Assembly (NCBI RefSeq): GCF_022968135.1
Contig: NZ_JALJRA010000008.1
Location: 1-64,000 of the forward strand
Source: Pseudorhizobium tarimense
GTDB taxonomy: Bacteria > Pseudomonadota > Alphaproteobacteria > Rhizobiales > Rhizobiaceae
DNA: 64,000 nt
Direction of reading: 5' to 3'
The notes below the pieces were generated by a model. That model made no database searches and was not told the origin of the DNA. It saw only the letters and a list, made by a program, of their open reading frames with translations. This document shows positions 1-9,120 of the stretch, in pieces. Numbering within the stretch: position 1 is the first letter of the stretch; each line of letters opens with the position of its first letter. The translations under genes and the position numbers were made by a program.

Positions 1-357
1 TTCCGCTTCATCTGTCCGTCCTTCAAATCGAGGCCGGACTCTAACTCCAGGTGGAGGAAAAAATCAGTAGCAGGTCAGAGACATTCGCCATGTTCAGTGC
101 CAACCGCATCATGTCCGACTACATCTTCAATATCGCCGACGTCAGCACCTACGGGTGCGACCCCATCTCAGTGGGAAGCCTGATGGAAGAGTTTGAGGTA
201 TTTCCAGCATACGGAGACGAATTCGATGACTGGGTTGGCATCTAGGATGCCGCAATAAAGAGCTGCGGATAAGCTTAGACACTTCCGTTGCCCAGGTGAC
301 GGCAGGCAAAATGAACGCCGTCACCGAGGACGAGCCGCTAGGCAGGCGGTACAACGT
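1..357. other. left-edge region, no confident gene
   Basis: The first 357 bases hold no gene I can name. One short plus-strand reading frame (90-245, listed separately) is possible. The rest is the region downstream of the SIR2-domain gene on the minus strand. No integrase, transposase or repeat is visible here. Base composition is lower in G+C than the core genes to the right, consistent with the following segment being foreign. Confidence 0.5.
90..245 (+). CDS. possible small acidic hypothetical protein (51 aa)
   Basis: I do not recognise this frame. It encodes 51 residues from the ATG at 90 (a GTG at 51 would add 13) and ends in a very acidic C-terminus (EFDDWVGI). A weak purine stretch, AGGTCAGAG, lies ahead of the ATG. 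It converges with the large SIR2 gene on the other strand. It has no membrane segment or known motif, so it may be chance; it is kept because it is not antisense to any recognised gene. Confidence 0.2.
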   Translation: MFSANRIMSDYIFNIADVSTYGCDPISVGSLMEEFEVFPAYGDEFDDWVGI

Positions 358-3300
358 CTACCTCATGATAAGGTCATTCAAACGCCGCCAAGCGGTGGTG
401 CCACGAAGTGCTGGATCGACTTCAGCGATATCCGCTAGTAGCGCCGAAAGTTCGTGTGGAACATAAGCTGGCTTGAGCGCCACAATACGGTCGGCAACCT
501 CTAAGACCTCGTTCGGCCATCGTTTAGCAAGAGATTCTCCTACCCTGTTCCCGTCCTCTCGTCTCTGACGAAAGATGAACATGTCTGGGTGGTCGATCGG
601 TCTCAGGAAGTCCTTAACAACAGCTACGACCGCGGGGAATTGATCTGGCTTGTCCTCCGCTATCCTCAGCATGGTGTCACTGGTAGCTCCCGTCTGGAAC
701 CGGGTTTCTTGGGGCCATATCGTCGTGAAGAAACGCTGTCCAAAAGACTTCCAAGCGTTTGCTTCCGCAACGATCCTTTGAAGCGTCCACAACGCTGTTT
801 GTCGACCTGTGTCATCGACAGATTGTAAGGCTTCCCGGCATTCGGCATCGCTTATGTATTTCCCACCATTCTTGTTCCAGTATGTGGCGATAACGAGAAC
901 ACTAACCGCGTGTCGCTCATCGCGATCATCCGACAGCCAGGTTGGCCGTTCGGAAAAAATACGGAGAAATGTGCTTTTAAGCAGGATGAAAAGTTCGGTT
1001 GGTTGCGGTACCCGTTGCGTGAATAACAGTGCGTTCCAAGCTGCTTCCGCAAGCGGGTGAGAAAGTTCAAAAAGCGGAAGAACAGCTTTCTTCGTCCACG
1101 CTTTATCGACGAAGTACAACCAGTTAAGCCTCTGCCCCAGGAGAGATGCCGCATGGTCTGCTCCCTCGCCCACTGATTGCAGTGAACGCTCAATGCGGGC
1201 AGTGACGTCGGAAGAAATCTTTTCATTCTTTTCAAACTTCCGTTCGTCGATAGACTTGAACAAGGCTTCTACAAGCTGCCCGATAGGACCATTGATAGCG
1301 TGATCGAGAGTCTTCCGCGATCGTTGGACCACCTGGTCGCCAATCGTGACCTCGCCAATGCCGCTGGCCGTGGCTTCAACTCCGGAAGTCTGCAGGGCCA
1401 GAAAAATGCGATCCCACACCTCGTAAAAATCAACGAGATGAGAGGGTCCGATACCGGTTAGGTGATCCCTTACCCAACTCGCTGAGTATGCTCGTAGCTC
1501 AAACTGAACCTGCTGAGGCAAACTTGCGAGCCTCAGCCCACATAGCCTCGTTGCCCTCTGGGGGGCCTCCGCTGGCCATTTTGAAAGCAACTGCCTCCAA
1601 TACTCTACAGGATATCGTCTATGACGGGCCTCGAACGCCAATCCCGCAAGAGCAAAACCGGGCCGCCTAGCCACAAGGCCCTCAAACGGTGCATGCTCAA
1701 CAAAAATCTCGTCATCTCGCCCCGACAACTCTACTGAGCGAGCAATGAGGTTGGCGACGCCAACACCATCAAGGTTGACCGGATCGACCCGTCGCTCCAC
1801 CCAACCGACACGTCCATCCATGTCTCGGTCGGCCGTGAGCTCTAAGCGCTCTGACCAGTCCACGTCAGCCCTGATCTCCGCTAACGCGCTCAATGTCGGC
1901 CCCGTCAGCTCGCAGTTGTTCCGATCTAACCAACCTAGCCGAGAGCCTATGTCGTAACGAAGGCGTCGCTCGACCACGCTGCGTTCATCTTCCGGAAATC
2001 GATTAGGCGGCAAACGCAACCGATCTTCTATTGCATGCCGCTGGTCGCTCGAGAAATGAGGCCATTTGGCGCGGAGTAGATGAAGAAGGTCACGCTCCAG
2101 ATACGGGTCCCAAAAAGATTCCTCCTGAAGAGCCAGAACCCCTTCAACGATGGCCTCGGGATTGAAAAGGCTATCGATCTTCCATGCGAACAGTCGAAAC
2201 TTGTCGAAGAAAAAGCGATCTACAGGTGGCCATTTGGCCGCCTCCGCCAAGGCTATTGAGGGTTCCGTTTCGGCAAGGCGCTTGAACAGTTGGGTAGCCC
2301 AGAGAAAAAGTTCAGCTGGCCCCTCACGCGGAACATATCGTTCGCCTCGTCCGCCGTCTGGTTCTATGGCGGGCAGGTGAAAATATACGGCGGATCGCCC
2401 AGTGTCCTGCAAGAGCTCGGCAGCACGTTCCAACGAGCGGTTCACTATGCCAACAACTCGGGGGAGCGCTTCTCCCGGCACGTCGATGTCGTGGTTGTGT
2501 CTCGACGGACAGTGGACAGAAAACGCAATCAGCTCATCAAGTTTGCCGTTGTCGCCACCGTCACTGGCTAAGAGCGGCATCGCTCGGAACGAAACTTCTG
2601 CTTTCAATCGGGGTTTGATAGCCTTTTCAAAAGAACGGAAGGTTGCGTTGCTCCAGCCGCCGCGTTTTAGCAGTGCCACAAAATCAAACCAGCCGAGGTC
2701 ATGGAAATCCACTCCTCGCTCTTCCTCAACCTCAAGAAGGAGGCTCCACAGCCGCTGAACGTCGTCGGGGAACTTGGTTCCATGACCAGTCAAGCGTCGA
2801 TTTATGCTCCAGAGTAGATCGGGATGGAGATTGATTTGTCGGCTCGCCCACCAAATCGCAAACCATTCGTGCGCTACCTTCTCGAACCATCGAGTTAGCG
2901 ACCAAAGCCGACGAGGGATCGCACCCCGTCGTTGAGGAGACGCCCCGGCGAGGCGGAAGAAAATATCGCTGTCCGTGTCTGCGGGGAGTTTGCCTAAGAA
3001 ATCGATTCCGCCCCCAGCGTGTCCTCTCCCCTCAAGCCTGGGAGGATCGTCGTCCAAGCCGTATTCTAGAAGAGGATCAATGTGGTTCGCATCTTGGCCA
3101 TAACCATCCATGAACGGTTGGGAGTAACGAACATTGCGATCAAGTACACATAGCCATTCTGCACAAGGAGGAGAATTGGCTTCTGCGAAACACTTCGCGC
3201 CCTCCGGCGTTGCCGCAAGAGCAGCTATTTGGCCACGTTGATATGGTTTCAGCAGCCGGGGCGAATCGTTCGCCATAGCCAGGGTTTTTGCGCGCCAGCC

Positions 3301-4173
3301 ATCTGGGTCGTCAGCGCGCTCAGCCCATGCCTCAAGTGTGCCCCAAAGGTCTTCGAAGTTGCCAAAAGGAATACCTGACACTCCAAGATCACGCCATTTG
3401 GAATGAACTTCGTTCTCTTCTCCTCGGTCGAATGCGTAGATCGGTTGCAGCTTCGCCGACGTACTGGCGTTCAACCCCTCAAGGAGGTAGCGGATCGGAG
3501 GATCGCCTGCCGAGTAGCCCAACAGGACCACTGTCTTCTTCTCCAAGAGTTGGCGAAAGAATGCCGTGGCCCAACCGTCTGCAAGGTAAGCGCGGCCAAA
3601 ATCACCTGATCCCAAAACGAGCGCGCTCGATGGTCCCTCCGTCTGGCGACCGCTCCCAAGTCTGCCATGGAGATACACCACCCCAGAATGGAGGCTATCA
3701 CCCGTCATGACTGGCAACATTGGTGGAAACCACCGTTTCAAGCGTGGCATCGCTCGTTCAAACAGAAGGTCGAAGTTTGTTGTTACAACGAAAGGCATCC
3801 CCCTGGCATCTTTAGAGAGACGGAGAACGACTTGGTGGTGGTGAGTGACTGGTTTCTGTGGTGTCTTTAGAAGGCGCGTAACCTCCTTTTCAATCTTCTC
3901 CGTAGTATAGGCCCGCTGAAGTTGTCCAAAAACCTGATCGAAAGGTGGGGCTAGATCAGGATCGTTCTTTGCAATGGCCATGGCCATCTGCATACCGACC
4001 TTGGAGCTAGCCTGAACTCCCAACCTCTTCATAACTTGAACTGTCAGCTCAAAGAAGCTGAGCAAACCAGCAGGCTTGGAGACGCCAGCACCGCAGAAAA
4101 ACACGACTTCGCCTTGATCCCGCGCCGTGAGCAGTTCGATAGGTATTGATGGCCCTGATTCGATAAATCTCAT
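358..4173 (-). CDS. large SIR2-domain protein (about 1271 aa), putative anti-phage NADase effector
   Basis: The N-terminal ~280 residues carry the SIR2-like NAD-binding fold: GAGVS at 28-32, TTNFD at 131-135, YLHG at 167-170 with the probable catalytic His169, and GYSAGD at 219-224. SIR2 domains of this type in defence proteins (DSR1/DSR2, ThsA, SIR2-STAND, SIR2-pAgo) degrade NAD+ when infection is sensed and cause abortive infection. The remaining ~990 residues show no P-loop or nuclease motif; they are rich in Trp, Leu and Arg and look like a helical-repeat sensor, as in DSR proteins. I chose the ATG at 4173; a GTG at 4188 in frame is possible, and neither has a good ribosome site. The gene stands alone, is less GC-rich than the core genes, and lies at the 3' side of a tRNA gene. 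The SIR2 domain is clear; the defence role is inference. Confidence 0.8.
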   Translation of the reverse strand: MRFIESGPSIPIELLTARDQGEVVFFCGAGVSKPAGLLSFFELTVQVMKRLGVQASSKVGMQMAMAIAKNDPDLAPPFDQVFGQLQRAYTTEKIEKEVTRLLKTPQKPVTHHHQVVLRLSKDARGMPFVVTTNFDLLFERAMPRLKRWFPPMLPVMTGDSLHSGVVYLHGRLGSGRQTEGPSSALVLGSGDFGRAYLADGWATAFFRQLLEKKTVVLLGYSAGDPPIRYLLEGLNASTSAKLQPIYAFDRGEENEVHSKWRDLGVSGIPFGNFEDLWGTLEAWAERADDPDGWRAKTLAMANDSPRLLKPYQRGQIAALAATPEGAKCFAEANSPPCAEWLCVLDRNVRYSQPFMDGYGQDANHIDPLLEYGLDDDPPRLEGRGHAGGGIDFLGKLPADTDSDIFFRLAGASPQRRGAIPRRLWSLTRWFEKVAHEWFAIWWASRQINLHPDLLWSINRRLTGHGTKFPDDVQRLWSLLLEVEEERGVDFHDLGWFDFVALLKRGGWSNATFRSFEKAIKPRLKAEVSFRAMPLLASDGGDNGKLDELIAFSVHCPSRHNHDIDVPGEALPRVVGIVNRSLERAAELLQDTGRSAVYFHLPAIEPDGGRGERYVPREGPAELFLWATQLFKRLAETEPSIALAEAAKWPPVDRFFFDKFRLFAWKIDSLFNPEAIVEGVLALQEESFWDPYLERDLLHLLRAKWPHFSSDQRHAIEDRLRLPPNRFPEDERSVVERRLRYDIGSRLGWLDRNNCELTGPTLSALAEIRADVDWSERLELTADRDMDGRVGWVERRVDPVNLDGVGVANLIARSVELSGRDDEIFVEHAPFEGLVARRPGFALAGLAFEARHRRYPVEYWRQLLSKWPAEAPQRATRLCGLRLASLPQQVQFELRAYSASWVRDHLTGIGPSHLVDFYEVWDRIFLALQTSGVEATASGIGEVTIGDQVVQRSRKTLDHAINGPIGQLVEALFKSIDERKFEKNEKISSDVTARIERSLQSVGEGADHAASLLGQRLNWLYFVDKAWTKKAVLPLFELSHPLAEAAWNALLFTQRVPQPTELFILLKSTFLRIFSERPTWLSDDRDERHAVSVLVIATYWNKNGGKYISDAECREALQSVDDTGRQTALWTLQRIVAEANAWKSFGQRFFTTIWPQETRFQTGATSDTMLRIAEDKPDQFPAVVAVVKDFLRPIDHPDMFIFRQRREDGNRVGESLAKRWPNEVLEVADRIVALKPAYVPHELSALLADIAEVDPALRGTTAWRRLNDLIMR

Positions 4174-4341
4174 GACGCAGCTTTGCACAGCACACGTTTA
4201 AAGAGAACTGAGGTCTTGAGAAACCTGTCGAAGCGACCACGAGATTGATTTGAGAGCAACATCAACGACGCTGGGGGATTGGGTTGCTGGGCGACGGACT
4301 CGCGTCTACCTACGGTGATGAATGCCCGTAGGGTAGCAAAT

Positions 4342-4388
4342 CCGGACTTATGCGACGACGAGTCCTGACTTGTACGGCGAGAGTCCGG
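4342..4388. repeat. nested inverted repeats between the tRNA 3' end and the SIR2 gene
   Basis: CCGGACT (4342-4348) is the inverted complement of AGTCCGG (4382-4388). Inside lie AGTC (4361-4364) and GACT (4367-4370), so the element can form one long stem or two small hairpins of GACT...AGTC type side by side. It sits 24 bp from the tRNA 3' end. Possible roles are integrase or excisionase arm binding, or a regulatory site of the SIR2 gene. Function is unknown. Confidence 0.35.
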
Positions 4389-4411
4389 CCTGATGTGGCG
4401 ATGGACAGAAA

Positions 4412-4487
4412 TGGTGGGCCCGGAGGGACTCGAACCCCCAACCAAGCGGTTATGAGCCGCCGGCTCTAACCATTGAGCTACAGGCCC
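4412..4487 (-). tRNA. tRNA, anticodon CAT (probably tRNA-Ile2)
   Basis: The minus strand folds as a 76-nt tRNA with encoded CCA. The acceptor stem is GGGCCTG/CGGGCCC with one G-U pair. D arm AGCTCAATGGTTAGAGC, anticodon loop CTCATAA and T arm with GGTTCGAGTCC are all readable. The anticodon is CAT. The D-loop lacks the extra T seen in elongator tRNA-Met (AGTTGGTTAG), and the anticodon arm GGCGGCTCATAACCGC resembles bacterial ileX, so I favour the isoleucine tRNA whose C34 becomes lysidine. Elongator tRNA-Met is the alternative. The 3' end faces the SIR2 segment, the usual arrangement for island integration. Confidence 0.9.
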
Positions 4488-4636
4488 TTGCCTTCAAAAA
4501 GCATCCGGTGGCGCAATGGCTCGCAACCGGTAGGCTCGCTCTAACGCAATTTCGCGGCGGCCTCAAGCCGTTGCCGTATTCGCTTCACAATCGGCGATCA
4601 CCAATGAGGCATCACCCACCCGCACGAGGAATCACG

Positions 4637-5395
4637 ATGCGCCCGACCATCTCCGTCCGCCCCACGCTGTCTCGCCTGTCGCTTGCCGGCCTCCTGCTCG
4701 TCTCCACGATGGCACCCGCCCTGGCACAGGAGCCATCGCAGCCTCGGCGTGAGCCGACCGTCACGGTCGCCGCCGATGGAGAAGTCTCGGTGGCACCGGA
4801 CATGGCGATAGTCAGCTTTTCCGTCGTACGCAATTCCGAAACGGCGGAAGTCGCCGTCAGCCAGAACACCTCCGCCATGGCGGCCGTCATGGCGGCCCTG
4901 AAAGCGGAAGGCATCGAGGCGAAGGACATCCAGACGAGCAACTTCTCGATCTATCCGCAATACCGCCAGACACCGCCGAAGGAGGATGGTTCAACCGAGG
5001 CGCCGCAGGTGAGTGGCTACGAGGTGACCAACACGCTGACGGTCGAGATCCGCGACGTCGCGAAGGTCGGTGCGATCCTCGACAAGGCTGTTAAGCTCGG
5101 CGTCAACCAGGGCGGGCAGATCAGCTTCACCAATGACGACCCGCAGGAGGTGCTGAGCGAGGCGCGCAAGCAGGCGGTGGAGCGGGCCGTGGCGAAGGCG
5201 CGCACGCTGGCGGAGGCCGCGGGCGTCCAGCTTGGCGAGGTGGTGGAGATCAGCGAGGCGAGCACTTCGCAGATGCCGCCGCAGCCGATGTACCGGATGA
5301 CGATGGCGAAGGAAGCGTCCGACAGCGTACCGGTTTCGGCCGGCGAGAATACCTACACAGTCTCCGTCGAAATGACCTTCGGCCTGAAGCAGTAA
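4637..5395 (+). CDS. SIMPL-domain (DUF541) periplasmic protein
   Basis: A 252-residue secreted protein of the SIMPL/DUF541 family (YggE-like), linked in other bacteria to lower oxidative stress; its biochemical activity is unknown. A signal peptide is visible at residues ~1-30 (SLAGLLLVSTMAPALAQ) with cleavage after AQ. The domain starts at PTVTVAADGEVSVAPDMAIV, a typical opening, and runs to the end. The ATG at 4637 was chosen because GAGGA lies 5-10 bases upstream and the signal peptide begins there; the frame is open further upstream to 4508. A GC-rich hairpin follows the stop, shared with the convergent gene. Confidence 0.88.
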   Translation: MRPTISVRPTLSRLSLAGLLLVSTMAPALAQEPSQPRREPTVTVAADGEVSVAPDMAIVSFSVVRNSETAEVAVSQNTSAMAAVMAALKAEGIEAKDIQTSNFSIYPQYRQTPPKEDGSTEAPQVSGYEVTNTLTVEIRDVAKVGAILDKAVKLGVNQGGQISFTNDDPQEVLSEARKQAVERAVAKARTLAEAAGVQLGEVVEISEASTSQMPPQPMYRMTMAKEASDSVPVSAGENTYTVSVEMTFGLKQ

Positions 5396-5408
5396 GGCCA
5401 CAAGAAAA

Positions 5409-5442
5409 CGCCCCCGCTAGCCTCTAGGGGCTGGCGGGGGCG
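5409..5442. terminator. bidirectional hairpin between convergent genes
   Basis: CGCCCCCGCTAGCC pairs with GGCTGGCGGGGGCG around a short loop. No long T-run follows on either side. It lies between the convergent stops of the SIMPL gene and the small secreted protein gene, so it probably ends both transcripts. Confidence 0.6.
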
Positions 5443-5477
5443 CATCCTCCGTCAACGGGCGAATGAAGACGGAAGCT

Positions 5478-5840
5478 CTAGCGGCGGATCACGGGGCAGC
5501 CGCGGTCATTGGCGAAGACCACGCGGTCGCGGCCATGCCGGTCACGGCCAATGACGGTTACGGTGCGGCGGTCGACATCCACGACGCGGGCGCGGCGAAG
5601 GCCCATGTGGCGGGCTTTCTCTTCGGCAAGCCAGGGTGCGCAGCGTCCGCCGCGATGGTGGCGCGGGCCGTCCCAGCGGTCATGATGACGGTCCCGGCGC
5701 CAATCGCCGCGGTCATCCCAGCCCTGCTGCACGAAGATGCGGAATTCGGAACCCGCTGCCGCTGCAGTGGAGGCCGTCGCAGAGAAGCCGCCAAGGGCAA
5801 TCAGTGCGGCGATGCCGGCCTTCATGAAGAAGTTGGTCAT
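5478..5840 (-). CDS. small secreted Arg/His-rich protein (120 aa)
   Basis: A hypothetical exported protein. The first ~28 residues form a signal peptide (MKAGIAALIALGGFSATAS..AAA). The mature part is rich in Arg, His, Asp and Trp (DRGDWRRDRHHDRWDGPRHH), then has a more ordered C-terminus with two Cys (GGRCAPW and DRGCPVIRR), which could form a disulfide. Similar small basic secreted proteins are common in rhizobia, without assigned function. The ATG at 5840 has a GGGAGAGAC ribosome site; an internal ATG at 5825 is the alternative. Confidence 0.7.
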   Translation of the reverse strand: MTNFFMKAGIAALIALGGFSATASTAAAAGSEFRIFVQQGWDDRGDWRRDRHHDRWDGPRHHRGGRCAPWLAEEKARHMGLRRARVVDVDRRTVTVIGRDRHGRDRVVFANDRGCPVIRR

Positions 5841-5968
5841 TGGTGTCTCTCCCGATTGGACCAGAAACTGGCGCCATTGATCTCTCCCGACTGCCGGGAT
5901 TGGAGAGACCCTAGGAGGATGCTGCTGAACGCTCTCCGAATCCGCCGTTCAGCAGGCATTCATCAAGA

Positions 5969-6391
5969 TCAGTGGGAAAGATGAAGCACGACCGTGCGGC
6001 TGTGCGGCCGGTCACGGTGTTCGAAGAGGTAGACGCCCTGCCAGGTGCCGAGCACGGGGCGGCCGCCGCTGACCGGGATCGAAAGGGAGACCGGCGTCAG
6101 CGCCGCCTTGATATGGGCCGGCATGTCATCCGGCCCTTCCATCGTATGGGTGACCCAGCCCATGGAGGGTGCATTCGATGACGGCACGAGGCGCGCAAAG
6201 AAGCTCCTCAGATCCCGCTGGACGTCCGGATCGGCGTTTTCCTGGATCAGCAGAGAACAGGAGGTATGTCGCACGAAGACAGTCAGCAGCCCCTCCTCCA
6301 CATTCTGGCGCCTGACGAAGTCGATCACTCGGTCAGTGAACTCGTAGAGGCCCTGCCCCCGGGTCGATATCGTCAGTTGCGTCTGCGGCAT
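5969..6391 (-). CDS. YjbQ family protein (UPF0047)
   Basis: A 140-residue single-domain protein of the YjbQ/UPF0047 family, described as a secondary thiamine-phosphate synthase because family members can rescue thiamine mutants; the true role is unclear. Family hallmarks are visible: VRHTSCSLLIQENADPDVQRDL near residues 41-62, then THTMEGPDDMPAHIK and a C-terminal GTWQGVYLFEHR. The conserved His, Glu and Asp residues are present. Length is normal for the family. It is followed downstream on its own strand by the small secreted protein gene after about 130 bp, so co-transcription is possible but not clear. Confidence 0.88.
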   Translation of the reverse strand: MPQTQLTISTRGQGLYEFTDRVIDFVRRQNVEEGLLTVFVRHTSCSLLIQENADPDVQRDLRSFFARLVPSSNAPSMGWVTHTMEGPDDMPAHIKAALTPVSLSIPVSGGRPVLGTWQGVYLFEHRDRPHSRTVVLHLSH

Positions 6392-6432
6392 GGATGTTCC
6401 TTCACACTATGAGGAGCGCTCTGCGCTTCCCC

Positions 6433-6786
6433 TTACCGTGTCAGAAACGCCTGAAAGCCGCCATAGATCATCCGCTTGCCATCAAAGACGTTCTTCCACT
6501 CGTCGCCGGCTAGCCGTGGGTCCGCCATCACCTTCGCACAGATTTCGTCACGGCTGGCGCGATCCTTGTAGGTGATCCACGAGAAGATGACCGTTTCTTC
6601 CTCCGTCGCCTGGACGGAGCGTGGGAAGGACGTCAATTCGCCAAAGGGCACGTCGTCGCCGATGCATTCGACGTAGGATAACGCGCCGTAATCCAACCAC
6701 ACGTCACCTCCAAGGCGCGCCATCTCCTTGTAGTTTTCCAGCTTTGCGGTCGGCACCGGCACGATGAAGCCGTCGACATAGACCAT
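6433..6786 (-). CDS. DUF1428 domain-containing protein (YbaA-like)
   Basis: A 117-residue cytoplasmic protein matching the DUF1428 family, a small alpha/beta barrel-like fold of unknown function related to dimeric ferredoxin-like proteins. The opening MVYVDGFIVPVPTAKLENYKEMA and the segment DEICAKVMADPRL are typical. I start at the ATG at 6786, which has GGAGGG eight bases upstream; the frame is open to 6843, but the extra 19 residues look unrelated. It lies between the yjbQ and alcohol dehydrogenase genes on the same strand, with gaps of 41 and 82 bp. Confidence 0.85.
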   Translation of the reverse strand: MVYVDGFIVPVPTAKLENYKEMARLGGDVWLDYGALSYVECIGDDVPFGELTSFPRSVQATEEETVIFSWITYKDRASRDEICAKVMADPRLAGDEWKNVFDGKRMIYGGFQAFLTR

Positions 6787-6868
6787 GATCGCCCTCCTTG
6801 GTTGAACCGACGAAGGACGATCTATGTCCGGGAGATCCGACACCGGCCAATCATTTTCTTGCGGCTCG

Positions 6869-7909
6869 TCAGAAACGGGTGATGACGCTTATCCCGGGCG
6901 CCGTTGCCCGGTCCATGGCCATCAATGCGGGAGCTGCCTCTTCCAGGCTGATGCGTGACGAGATGAGCTTCGCCGGCTCCATGCGCCCTGCGGCAATCAT
7001 TGCCAGCATTGCGTCGTACCGCCAGGCCTGCATGCCGTGGCTGCCATAGATCTCCAGCTCGTGGCTGATCACCTGCGCCATCGGGATCTGCGGCGTCGAA
7101 TGCTCGCCCAGCATCAGCCCCACCTGCACATGGCGTCCCCGGCGGCGGAGGTTCTTGATCGAATTGAAGCAGGTGACCGGATGGCCGAGCGCATCGATCG
7201 AAACATGGGCGCCGACGCCGGTGATCTCCCGCACCGCCTCGACCGCATCTGCAACCGTGGACGCGTTTATCGTCGCCACCGCACCGCATTGACGCGCCAG
7301 CGCAAGCTTATCCTCCGAAAGATCAAGGCCGATCGCATTCGCACCCAGCGCGGTCGCAATGATGATTGCGGACAAGCCTACGCCGCCGCAGCCATGCACC
7401 GCCACCCATTCGCCAGGCCCCGTGCGCGCCTGGTCGACAACGGCACGGAAGGAGGTGGCAAAGCGGCACCCGAGACTGGCCGCCGTCGCATCGTCAATCG
7501 TCTCCGGCAGATGAACAAGGTTCGTGTCCGCGTAACCGATCGCCACATATTCCGCGAAGGAACCCCAATGGGTGAAGCCCGGCTGGAACTGGTTGGGGCA
7601 AACCTGCTGGTTGCCGGAATGGCATTCGCCGCAATGGCCGCAGCCGGCCACGAAAGGCACCGTCACGCGGTCGCCGACTTTGAAGCGCATGACGCCCTTG
7701 CCCGTCGCCACGATTTCGCCGGCCAGTTCATGCCCCGGAACATGCGGCAGGCGGATATCCGGATCATGCCCCATCCAGCCGTGCCAGTCGCTGCGGCACA
7801 GACCGGTTGCGCCGATCTTGATGACGACACCATCGTCCGTCGGCGTCGGATCGGGCAGTGTTACGATGGTCGGCGCCTTTTCGAAGGCGTCATAGAGCAT
7901 GGCTTTCAT
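6869..7909 (-). CDS. zinc-dependent alcohol dehydrogenase family protein
   Basis: A 346-residue medium-chain dehydrogenase/reductase that should oxidise an alcohol with NAD(P)+; the substrate cannot be told. Catalytic zinc ligands are visible as Cys38 ([10 protein letters not shown]) and the GHE motif ([11 protein letters not shown]). The structural zinc site is the four-cysteine cluster in [17 protein letters not shown]. The Rossmann motif [10 protein letters not shown] follows. Start is the ATG at 7909 with GGAAGGAACC ahead; longer in-frame extension to 8062 is not supported. It is divergent from the UV endonuclease gene, sharing a 110-bp promoter region. Confidence 0.9.
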   Translation of the reverse strand: MKAMLYDAFEKAPTIVTLPDPTPTDDGVVIKIGATGLCRSDWHGWMGHDPDIRLPHVPGHELAGEIVATGKGVMRFKVGDRVTVPFVAGCGHCGECHSGNQQVCPNQFQPGFTHWGSFAEYVAIGYADTNLVHLPETIDDATAASLGCRFATSFRAVVDQARTGPGEWVAVHGCGGVGLSAIIIATALGANAIGLDLSEDKLALARQCGAVATINASTVADAVEAVREITGVGAHVSIDALGHPVTCFNSIKNLRRRGRHVQVGLMLGEHSTPQIPMAQVISHELEIYGSHGMQAWRYDAMLAMIAAGRMEPAKLISSRISLEEAAPALMAMDRATAPGISVITRF

Positions 7910-8019
7910 GGGCGGTTCCTTCCGACTCGCGCGCGAGCATATCCGCGCCCGTTCGATGGTCAAAGTGGATCGAAAGCGGGGGGCAGCCGTTACCGCACGA
8001 GATGTTCGGGAGGAGCAGA

Positions 8020-9105
8020 ATGGATCAGCGGCGCGAAGAGCGACAGGCAGTCGAAGATGCAACGCGCGTGAGCCGGCTCGGCTTCCCGGTCAAGGTCATG
8101 GGCCGAGACGACCTGAAGAGCAACGACAGTCGCAGAGCGGCCAGCAATCCGCATCTCAAGGTCTCGCTGGAATACGTCGACCAGATCCTGGATCACCTCG
8201 ACCGGCACGATATCCGCATGTACCGCCTCTCCTCCGATCTCGCGCCCTATGCCACGCATCCTGACATGCCGCAGTTCCACCAGATGGTCGCCGAGAGCGA
8301 TGCCGAGCTTCAGGCAATCGGCATGAAGGCCAAGGCGCTCGACATCCGCCTCTCCTTCCATCCGTCCCAGTTCGTCGTGCTCAACAGCCCGGACCCGAAG
8401 CTCGTGCGCAAGAGCATCTGGGATCTCGAGAGCCAGGCGGAGATACTCGATCGCATGGAACTCGGCCTGGAAGCGGTTATGGTCATCCATGTCGGCGGGA
8501 CCTACGGCAACGTCGAGGAAAGCCGGCAGCGCTGGGTTCGCACCTGGAAGACTCTCCCGGAGCCTGTTCGCCGGCGCCTCGTGCTGGAGCACGACGACCT
8601 GCGCTTTTCCGCCGCCGATGTCTTGTGGATCCATGAACACACCGGAGTCCGACTGATCTTCGACCATCAGCACTTCTGGTGTCTCAACCCGGAGCGGGCA
8701 GACCTGCGGGAAACCCTTTCCGCCATCCTGCGCACCTGGCCTGGGGGCCAGCAGCCGAAGATCCACTTCTCCTCACCCCGCACCGAGCTTCGGGAGCAGG
8801 TGAAGGTCGATCCGAAGACCAGGAAGAAGACCGTCCGCCATGTTGCACCGGTCTTCACCGGCCATGCCGACTTCTGCAACCCTTTCGAATTCGCCACCTT
8901 CATGCGCACAGCCGAAGGCCTGGATTTCGACGTGATGCTGGAGGCAAAGGCAAAGGATCTGGCGCTGCTACGCCTGCGCCCGGATCTCCTTCGCTATGCG
9001 CCGGACGTTGCCGCTCGCTTTGGCCTAAGGGCAGACGAGGCGGAGACGCTGGAGGGGGAAGCGGAGGCTCTCATGGTGGACGCAGACGAAACAGGTGGCG
9101 CTTGA
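8020..9105 (+). CDS. UV DNA damage endonuclease UvsE/UVDE
   Basis: A 361-residue protein of the UVDE family, a TIM-barrel, metal-dependent nuclease that nicks DNA 5' to UV photoproducts and starts an alternative excision repair. Recognisable segments are [47 protein letters not shown] and KIHFSSPR, whose His, Glu and Asp residues are metal ligands in the family; the Lys near VFTGHADF is also family-typical. The ATG at 8020 is chosen because GGGAGGAG lies just upstream. It converges with the DUF930 gene, stops being 15 bp apart. No LexA box is visible in its upstream region. Confidence 0.92.
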   Translation: MDQRREERQAVEDATRVSRLGFPVKVMGRDDLKSNDSRRAASNPHLKVSLEYVDQILDHLDRHDIRMYRLSSDLAPYATHPDMPQFHQMVAESDAELQAIGMKAKALDIRLSFHPSQFVVLNSPDPKLVRKSIWDLESQAEILDRMELGLEAVMVIHVGGTYGNVEESRQRWVRTWKTLPEPVRRRLVLEHDDLRFSAADVLWIHEHTGVRLIFDHQHFWCLNPERADLRETLSAILRTWPGGQQPKIHFSSPRTELREQVKVDPKTRKKTVRHVAPVFTGHADFCNPFEFATFMRTAEGLDFDVMLEAKAKDLALLRLRPDLLRYAPDVAARFGLRADEAETLEGEAEALMVDADETGGA

Positions 9106-9120
9106 CCGGAACCGACATCC

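Noticed and set aside
4508..4636. N-terminal extension of the SIMPL protein from 4508
   Set aside because: The signal peptide and ribosome site place the start at 4637; the extension begins right after the tRNA.
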